The notes under the pieces are model-generated. The model was not told the origin of the DNA. It worked only from the letters and a program-made list of their open reading frames with translations, and did not search any database. A stretch of DNA of 10,547 nucleotides, taken from the NCBI GenBank assembly GCA_030639665.1, contig DAOWCC010000075.1, forward strand, positions 1 through 10,547. The letters run 5' to 3'. This stretch comes from Elusimicrobiota bacterium. GTDB lineage: Bacteria > Elusimicrobiota > Elusimicrobia > Elusimicrobiales > UBA9959. A program made the translations under genes and the position numbers. Every line of letters begins with the position of its first letter. Position 1 is the stretch's first letter. This document shows positions 6,286 through 10,547 of the stretch, piece by piece.

Positions 6286-6604
6286 CTTTCCCCCTTTCAA
6301 ATAAACGCTTATAACTTAAATAAACCGCAAGGCAAAATGGAGTAGCGCCAAACCAATATACATATTCCTCTATCGGCGCGCTCCCAAACCATATGCCAAT
6401 CAAAGGGTCTATTTCCTCGGAAAAACTCCAAACATCAAATTTTAGATATAAATACTCCATGCCTATTAGAGCAATAGCCATTATTATGGATGTAATCCAA
6501 AAGGACTTTTTTATATTGGAACCGAAAAACTTTAACAGAAACAAAACGAAAAGGAAAAATGGAATCCAAAAAAGCACGGTATAGGTTATAAAGTATACAG
6601 GCAC
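6278..6604 (-). CDS. Lycopene cyclase-domain membrane protein (CrtYc-like subunit)
   Basis: This 108-residue protein has three membrane segments (4-27, 34-54, 79-97). E50 lies in the second helix, VWSF (58-61) follows, and GSAPIEEYVYW (74-84) holds the PIEE signature of CrtYc/CrtYd-type lycopene cyclases. Length and topology match a single cyclase half, which in other bacteria works as a heterodimer with a second half, here probably the product of the next gene. It starts at GTG (6604) with GAGGGGGG five bases upstream. It is the first gene of the seven-gene operon, about 33 bases downstream of the predicted transcription start. No phytoene synthase, desaturase or rhodopsin gene is in the window, so cyclase activity on lycopene remains an inference from the motif. 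Confidence 0.87.
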   Translation of the reverse strand: MPVYFITYTVLFWIPFFLFVLFLLKFFGSNIKKSFWITSIIMAIALIGMEYLYLKFDVWSFSEEIDPLIGIWFGSAPIEEYVYWFGATPFCLAVYLSYKRLFERGKGA

Positions 6605-6643
6605 AGAAACCCCCCTCGGATGCGTTCTACCAAGATGGTTAAA

Positions 6644-6673
6644 ATTGTAACATTTTTTAAATTACATTGACAA
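6644..6673 (-). promoter_or_regulatory. Sigma70-type promoter of the cyclase-like/kinase operon
   Basis: The minus strand has TTGTCA (6668-6673), an 18-base spacer, then TACAAT (6644-6649) preceded by TG one base upstream (extended -10). Predicted start is near 6637, leaving a leader of about 33 bases with the GAGGGGGG ribosome binding site. It sits in the 107-base gap after the AmgK-RapZ-like gene and separates that gene from the operon. That upstream gene shows no clear terminator. Confidence 0.7.
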
Positions 6674-6683
6674 GAATCAATGT
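6664..6683. promoter_or_regulatory. Palindrome over the -35 box, candidate operator
   Basis: ACATTGA (6664-6670) and TCAATGT (6677-6683) are perfect 7-base inverted arms around a 6-base centre. They overlap the -35 hexamer of the operon promoter. No T-tract follows on either strand, so it is not a terminator. The position suits repressor or response-regulator binding. Confidence 0.45.
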
Positions 6684-6711
6684 TATTTAATATTACCCTC
6701 AAATAAAATTG

Positions 6712-8166
6712 CTAAACGCCGATTTCGCGATGTTTCAATTCAATTTTTATTTTTCCGATTTTTTTAAGACGTTTTTTTATTTCTTCGGAGCAGTAAACCG
6801 AGCGATGCCTGCCGCCCGTACAACCGAATGAAACCATTAAATCGGTAAAATTGCGTTTCTGATAATTTTCAACAGACTGTTTTATAAGAGCAAAAGCATT
6901 ATCAATAAATTTCTCAACTTCCTTCTCTTTCTCGAGAAATTTAATAATTTCAGCGTCTTTTCCCGTCATGGTCATATATTTTTTAATTCTGCCCGGATTC
7001 GGCAAAGCCCTGCAATCAAAAATATAACCTCCGCCATGGCCTTTTTCATCAGCCGGCAAACCATTTCTAAATGAGAAACTCCGCATTCTAACAGTCAGTC
7101 TGAGATTTGTATCTCCAAACTGCCTTAAATATGAGGATACCGCTATCCGTTTAAATACGCGCATAAGTTCGGGAACTTTTATCGGCATCTCGCTATTATG
7201 CAAAAGATATTCTATATTTCTAACCGCGTACGGTATACTTTGAAGAAAGTGAGTCTTTTTCTCATAAAACCCTCTCAAACCATAAGCTCCCATGGCCTGC
7301 ATTATTCGTATATAGGCGAAAGGATAATAATAACGCAGGAACTCATCTATATCAACCTTCACAATCTTACCAAGACTATCCAAATAATAATTCAAAAGCT
7401 CCTTGCGCGTTTCCGGCGGAATATCCGCTTTGCCGTCATATAACAGCGAAGCTATATCATACTGTAAAGCTCCCTTTCTTCCGCCTTGATAATCAATAAA
7501 AAACGGTTTGCCGCCTTTAAGCATAATATTCCTGGATTGAAAATCGCGATAGAGAAAAAAATCATTTTCGGCCTTTAAAAGAAAATCCGAGAAAACTTCA
7601 AAATCATTCTCAAGCTTTTGCTCATTAAATTCAATGCCGCTCAATCTCAAAAAATAATATTTAAAATAGTTTAAATCCCACATTATGGATTGTTTATCAA
7701 AACTTCGGCGCGGATAACAGTATTTATGATTAAGCTTTCTGCCCGCGGTTTGAAACTTAGTCAGCCATTCTATCACCTTCAGATAGACTTTAACGGCCTC
7801 CTGTGGAAAATCATAAGAAGGCCGAACTGAGTTTAAATATTTAAATAAAGTAGTATCGCCAAAATCCTCTTCAAGGTAAATATTTTTAGAGCGGTCCTCG
7901 GCATAAATTTCAGGCACCGGCAAATTCATTTCTTTAAAATGTTTTGAAAACTCCAGAAAAGCGGTATTCTCAAGTTTCTCCGGCCCAAAAACGCCTATAA
8001 CGCTTTTAGAAGAATTTTTAATTCTAAAGATTCTTCTTGATGAGCCATCGCCTTTTAAAGAAACAAAGCTTTCAACTTCCCCGCCAAAGGTTCTTTCAAA
8101 AAGCTCTCTAAGATTTTTTTCGGCAACCGTCGGCCGAATTAAAGTTTCCGTTTTTTTTGTCCGCAT
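6712..8166 (-). CDS. AmgK-like sugar kinase (APH fold) fused to a RapZ C-terminal domain
   Basis: This 484-residue two-domain protein has an aminoglycoside-phosphotransferase-fold kinase domain at residues 20-325: nucleotide loop GDGSSRRIF (39-47), catalytic loop YRDFQSRN (206-213, with D208 and N213) and metal-binding FIDYQGG (223-229). This matches AmgK-type kinases, which phosphorylate MurNAc or GlcNAc at C1. The C-terminal part (about 340-484) matches the RapZ C-terminal domain, including FDCRALPNPG (383-392) and GCTGGRHRSV (448-457). In E. coli RapZ that half binds small RNA and glucosamine-6-phosphate; the N-terminal Walker domain of RapZ is absent here. Similar fusions are known near MurU-like nucleotidyltransferases in other bacteria, which fits the gene at 1-93. 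The ATG at 8166 has AAGG nine bases upstream. It lies 59 bases after the PurN-PurH gene and may be cotranscribed with it. The sugar substrate is inferred. Confidence 0.85.
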   Translation of the reverse strand: MRTKKTETLIRPTVAEKNLRELFERTFGGEVESFVSLKGDGSSRRIFRIKNSSKSVIGVFGPEKLENTAFLEFSKHFKEMNLPVPEIYAEDRSKNIYLEEDFGDTTLFKYLNSVRPSYDFPQEAVKVYLKVIEWLTKFQTAGRKLNHKYCYPRRSFDKQSIMWDLNYFKYYFLRLSGIEFNEQKLENDFEVFSDFLLKAENDFFLYRDFQSRNIMLKGGKPFFIDYQGGRKGALQYDIASLLYDGKADIPPETRKELLNYYLDSLGKIVKVDIDEFLRYYYPFAYIRIMQAMGAYGLRGFYEKKTHFLQSIPYAVRNIEYLLHNSEMPIKVPELMRVFKRIAVSSYLRQFGDTNLRLTVRMRSFSFRNGLPADEKGHGGGYIFDCRALPNPGRIKKYMTMTGKDAEIIKFLEKEKEVEKFIDNAFALIKQSVENYQKRNFTDLMVSFGCTGGRHRSVYCSEEIKKRLKKIGKIKIELKHREIGV

Positions 8167-8196
8167 TATTTTAACCTTGCCCCTTAATTACTCTTC

Positions 8197-8220
8197 TCTA
8201 CTCTCTGATTTCTGCTCTCT
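8197..8220 (-). repeat. Purine-rich short direct repeat
   Basis: In the 59-base gap between the PurN-PurH and kinase-RapZ genes, the minus strand is almost pure purine. It contains AGAGAGCAGA (8211-8220) and AGAGAGTAGA (8197-8206), two 10-base units with one mismatch and a 4-base spacer. It lies too far upstream to be the ribosome binding site of the next gene. No function is assigned. Confidence 0.5.
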
Positions 8221-8225
8221 ATTTT

Positions 8226-10409
8226 TTAATGCCTGAAATGCCTTATGCCCGTCATCACCATGCTAATACCCAGCTTATCCGCCGCCTCAATAACTTCCTC
8301 ATCCCTTATTGAACCACCCGGCTGAATTATAGCGGAAATGCCCAATTTTGCCGCCTCTTCAATCGCATCGGCAAAAGGGAAAAAAGCGTCTGAAGCAAGA
8401 ACAAGGATTTCCGGCTTTGGATTATCTTTTAAAAACTGGCTGTATTTATGTCCCGCCATAAATGTCGCGTCCACTCTGGACATTTGACCCGCTCCAATTC
8501 CCACAGTCTGATTTTCATTTGCCAAAACTATGGCGTTTGACCGCACATATTTTACCGCCGCCCAAGCGAATTTAAGAGCTTTCTCCTCGCTTTCAGTCGG
8601 TTTTTTTATGGTCGGAACATCCCACTGCGCGCCCAATAATTTTTTATCATCGTCGCTTATTAATATTTCATCGCCAATGGATTTAAAAACAAGATTATCT
8701 TTCGGAAAATCATTCCACTTAAGCAATCTTAAATTCTTTTTCTTCTTCAAAATTTCCAAGGCCGGCTTTTCAAAACCCGGCGCGCAAATAACCTCAATAA
8801 ATTTTTTGGATAAAAATTCCGCTATATTCGCGTCCAATGTCTTATTCACGGCAATTATGCCGCCAAACGCCGAAAGAGGGTCTGAGCTCCAGGCTCTTTC
8901 AAAAGCCTCTATTATGTTCGCGCCTTTGCCTACGCCGCAAGGCGTTACATGCTTAAATACAACAGCGGCCGGCTCTTCAAATTCCATTACGATTTGCCAA
9001 GTTCCGTAAGCGTCCAGAATATTATTATAAGAAAGAGGTTTTCCCTGTAATTGTTCAAAGGGCAATTCATTATTTTTGGAATAAAGAGCGCAAGCCTGAT
9101 GAGGATTTTCGCCATAGCGCAAATCATTTACTTTCTTTAACTTTAAATCCAACTCGCCCGGAAATTTTACTTCCTCGATTTCTTTAATTTTTAATTTCTC
9201 GCTGATGGAAGTGTCATAACACGCGGTATGCTCAAAAGCCTTTAATGAAAGTTGCTTTCTGGTCTCAATTGAAATATCCCCGTCAAATTCCACAATCTCT
9301 TTTAAAACATTTTCATAATCTTCGGAAGATGAAAGAACGGCCACATCTTTATAATTTTTAGCCGCCGCGCGCAAAAGAGCCACTCCGCCTATATCAATAT
9401 TTTCAATTAATTCATCCGACCAAGAAGCCGCCTTTTTGGCAACTTCACTGAAAGGATAAAGATTGACCGCCACTATATCAATTGAACCGATACCAAGTTT
9501 CTCGGCATCTTCAATATGAGACGGCTCATCTCTTTTGAAAAGAATACCGCCATGAACCAACGGATGAAGCGTCTTAACGCGCCCGCCAAGTATTTCGGGA
9601 AAACCCGTAATATTTTCAAGGGGCGTAACTTTAATGCCCGCATCGCTAATTAATTTATATGTTCCTGAAGTCGAAATTATTTCAATGCCCATTTCAGATA
9701 ATTTCCCGGCAAACTCCACAATACCTGTTTTATCAGATACGGATATCAAAGCCCTTTTAATTTTTTTAGCCGTTTTTGCTTCTTTTTCCGATTGTAATAT
9801 TTTCACTTTGTTCTCCTCAATGCGCAATAAATCATCGCAAAACAATTCAACCGATGAGCAATAGAGTATATGTTCCTCACGGCTTATCCTTTTTGCAAGC
9901 GTTTCGGGAGTGTCGCCATTTATAATGGAAACAACCCTCTGGCCTATTATCGGCCCCGAGTCATAATCTTTATTTACAAAATGCGTTGTTGTTCCGCTAA
10001 CGAGCGAGCCTGAAGCCAAAACGGCTTTATGCACCTTCATTCCGTACATTCCATTGCCGCCAAAACTCGGCAATAAAGCGGGATGAATATTTATAATTTT
10101 ATTTTCGAACTCCGAAAGCAAGAAATCGCCCAATTTAAGCATAAAGCCGGCAAGACAAATTAAATCTATCTTATGTTTAAGACATAAACCCGTAAGATGT
10201 TTGTCATAAGCTTCAGAACTTTCAAAATCCTTCAAACTCGCTATCACATACGGGATATTTTCTTTTTCGGCTCTTTTTATAGCGCCGGCATTTTTATTGC
10301 TCGAAACAAGCAATACAATTTTGCCATTAATTTGTTTTACTTTAATCGCGTCCGCCAAAGCCTGAAAATTAGTTCCCTCGCCCGAAGCGAATACCGCTAT
10401 ATTTTTCAT
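8226..10409 (-). CDS. purH: PurN-PurH fusion: GAR formyltransferase / AICAR formyltransferase-IMP cyclohydrolase
   Basis: One uninterrupted 727-codon frame encodes two normally separate purine enzymes. Residues 1-200 are glycinamide ribonucleotide formyltransferase (PurN), with FASGEGTNFQAL near the start and catalytic N107, H109 (NIHPALLPSF) and D150 (HFVNKDYDSGPII). After a charged linker (about 200-217), residues 218-727 are PurH. An MGS-like IMP cyclohydrolase domain (KRALISVSDKTG onward, to about 345) is followed by the AICAR formyltransferase domain with LRYGENPHQ (430-438), K486/H487 (FKHVTPCG), SAFGG (513-517) and the terminal TGIRHFRH. All active-site residues needed for the three activities (steps 3, 9 and 10 of purine synthesis, two using 10-formyl-THF) are present. 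The ATG at 10409 has AGAGG seven bases upstream. The inverted-repeat element at 10431-10506 lies in its leader. Confidence 0.95.
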   Translation of the reverse strand: MKNIAVFASGEGTNFQALADAIKVKQINGKIVLLVSSNKNAGAIKRAEKENIPYVIASLKDFESSEAYDKHLTGLCLKHKIDLICLAGFMLKLGDFLLSEFENKIINIHPALLPSFGGNGMYGMKVHKAVLASGSLVSGTTTHFVNKDYDSGPIIGQRVVSIINGDTPETLAKRISREEHILYCSSVELFCDDLLRIEENKVKILQSEKEAKTAKKIKRALISVSDKTGIVEFAGKLSEMGIEIISTSGTYKLISDAGIKVTPLENITGFPEILGGRVKTLHPLVHGGILFKRDEPSHIEDAEKLGIGSIDIVAVNLYPFSEVAKKAASWSDELIENIDIGGVALLRAAAKNYKDVAVLSSSEDYENVLKEIVEFDGDISIETRKQLSLKAFEHTACYDTSISEKLKIKEIEEVKFPGELDLKLKKVNDLRYGENPHQACALYSKNNELPFEQLQGKPLSYNNILDAYGTWQIVMEFEEPAAVVFKHVTPCGVGKGANIIEAFERAWSSDPLSAFGGIIAVNKTLDANIAEFLSKKFIEVICAPGFEKPALEILKKKKNLRLLKWNDFPKDNLVFKSIGDEILISDDDKKLLGAQWDVPTIKKPTESEEKALKFAWAAVKYVRSNAIVLANENQTVGIGAGQMSRVDATFMAGHKYSQFLKDNPKPEILVLASDAFFPFADAIEEAAKLGISAIIQPGGSIRDEEVIEAADKLGISMVMTGIRHFRH

Positions 10410-10428
10410 TCCACATCCTCTTTAGAAG

Positions 10429-10506
10429 TCACCCTACCACCCGAACGTGGCGCTTATAGCGCCACACAGTATTTAGACGCTTGCATGTGTTCGGGTGGTA
10501 GGGTCA
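10429..10506. repeat. Inverted-repeat element, possibly a miniature mobile element
   Basis: Arms ACCCTACCACCCGAAC (10431-10446) and GTTCGGGTGGTAGGGT (10489-10504) are perfect 16-bp inverted repeats around 42 bases. Inside is a second perfect hairpin, GTGGCGC (10447-10453) and GCGCCAC (10459-10465) with loop TTATA. If the terminal A/T pair is not counted, TCA flanks both ends (10429-10431 and 10504-10506), which could be a 3-base target duplication. The element is GC-richer than its surroundings and fills most of the gap between the upstream gene's stop and the PurN-PurH start. No T-tract follows, so it is not a standard terminator. Alternatives are a repeat-type palindrome or a structured leader RNA. 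Confidence 0.7.
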
Positions 10507-10508
10507 TT

Positions 10509-10547
10509 TTACTTTCCTATAAAATTTATCGCCGACTGCATTATTTC
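10509..10547 (-). CDS. C-terminal 12 codons of an upstream gene
   Basis: On the minus strand the edge of the window reads in frame as EIMQSAINFIGK followed by TAA (10509-10511). The frame is open to the edge and on the same strand as all other genes, so this is probably the 3' end of a gene upstream of purN-purH. The fragment is too short to identify, and other frames cannot be excluded. Confidence 0.4.
   Translation of the reverse strand, partial: EIMQSAINFIGK

Noticed and set aside
5872..6300. TTG start at 6300 for the CrtYd-like gene
   Set aside because: There is no ribosome binding site before it, whereas AAAGGGGG sits correctly before the GTG at 6285.
10481..10492. CTTGCATGTGTT, the complement of a conserved 16S rRNA segment (AACACATGCAAG)
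   Set aside because: Only 12 bases match, plus a nearby GTGGCG. The rest is explained by the inverted repeat and there is no rRNA gene here.
10431..10504. Integron attC site
   Set aside because: The ends CCCGAAC and GTTCGGG do not fit the RYYYAAC/GTTRRRY core sites, the arms are perfectly paired, and there is no cassette structure.
10431..10504. Rho-independent terminator of the upstream gene
   Set aside because: The stem is strong but no T-tract follows on the minus strand.
10410..10508. ZTP, purine or PRPP-type riboswitch in the purN-purH leader
   Set aside because: I see none of the conserved motifs of these classes; the region is dominated by the perfect nested palindrome.
1..10547. 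CRISPR arrays, tRNA genes, rRNA genes, full insertion sequences
   Set aside because: No regularly spaced repeats, no cloverleaf-like sequence in the intergenic gaps, and no transposase-like protein were seen on either strand.

Overview
The window is AT-rich bacterial DNA. Every gene I can support lies on the minus strand, so the biological reading order runs from high to low coordinates. A FadL/OmpP1-type outer-membrane protein with a signal peptide points to a Gram-negative (diderm) organism. GTG starts, 4-base gene overlaps, and fused PurN-PurH and kinase-RapZ proteins fit a compact genome, probably of an uncultured lineage. The sequence alone does not place it in a phylum.

Layout in transcription order: (i) the last 12 codons of an unidentified gene (10509-10547); (ii) a 76-bp inverted-repeat element (10431-10506) filling most of the gap before (iii) a PurN-PurH fusion for de novo purine synthesis (8226-10409); (iv) a sugar-kinase-like (AmgK-type) protein fused to a RapZ C-terminal domain (6712-8166); (v) a clear sigma70-type promoter with a palindrome over its -35 box (6644-6683); (vi) a tightly packed seven-gene operon (1779-6604); (vii) a short promoter-to-terminator unit that looks like a small RNA gene (about 1571-1652, promoter 1658-1686); (viii) a polytopic GT-C-type glycosyltransferase-like protein (104-1414); (ix) the first 31 codons of a MurU-like sugar-1-phosphate nucleotidyltransferase (1-93).

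The seven-gene operon is the most interesting part. It starts with two small membrane proteins that carry the PIEE motif of heterodimeric (CrtYc/CrtYd) lycopene cyclases. A third membrane protein follows that looks like a diverged, internally duplicated relative of the same fold. Next come a six-helix membrane histidine kinase with a RegB-like GGxxSPF motif, a FadL-type channel, a stand-alone receiver protein and an OmpR-type response regulator. Overlaps of 4, 4, 8 and 44 bases indicate translational coupling. The likely theme is a signalling pathway tied to carotenoid or another hydrophobic isoprenoid or quinone, and to outer-membrane uptake. That theme is inference: no other carotenoid gene, rhodopsin or cleavage dioxygenase is visible here.

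The flanking genes suggest a second theme. An AmgK-type kinase and a MurU-type nucleotidyltransferase form the anabolic cell-wall sugar recycling route in other bacteria. Both are present here but are separated by the operon.
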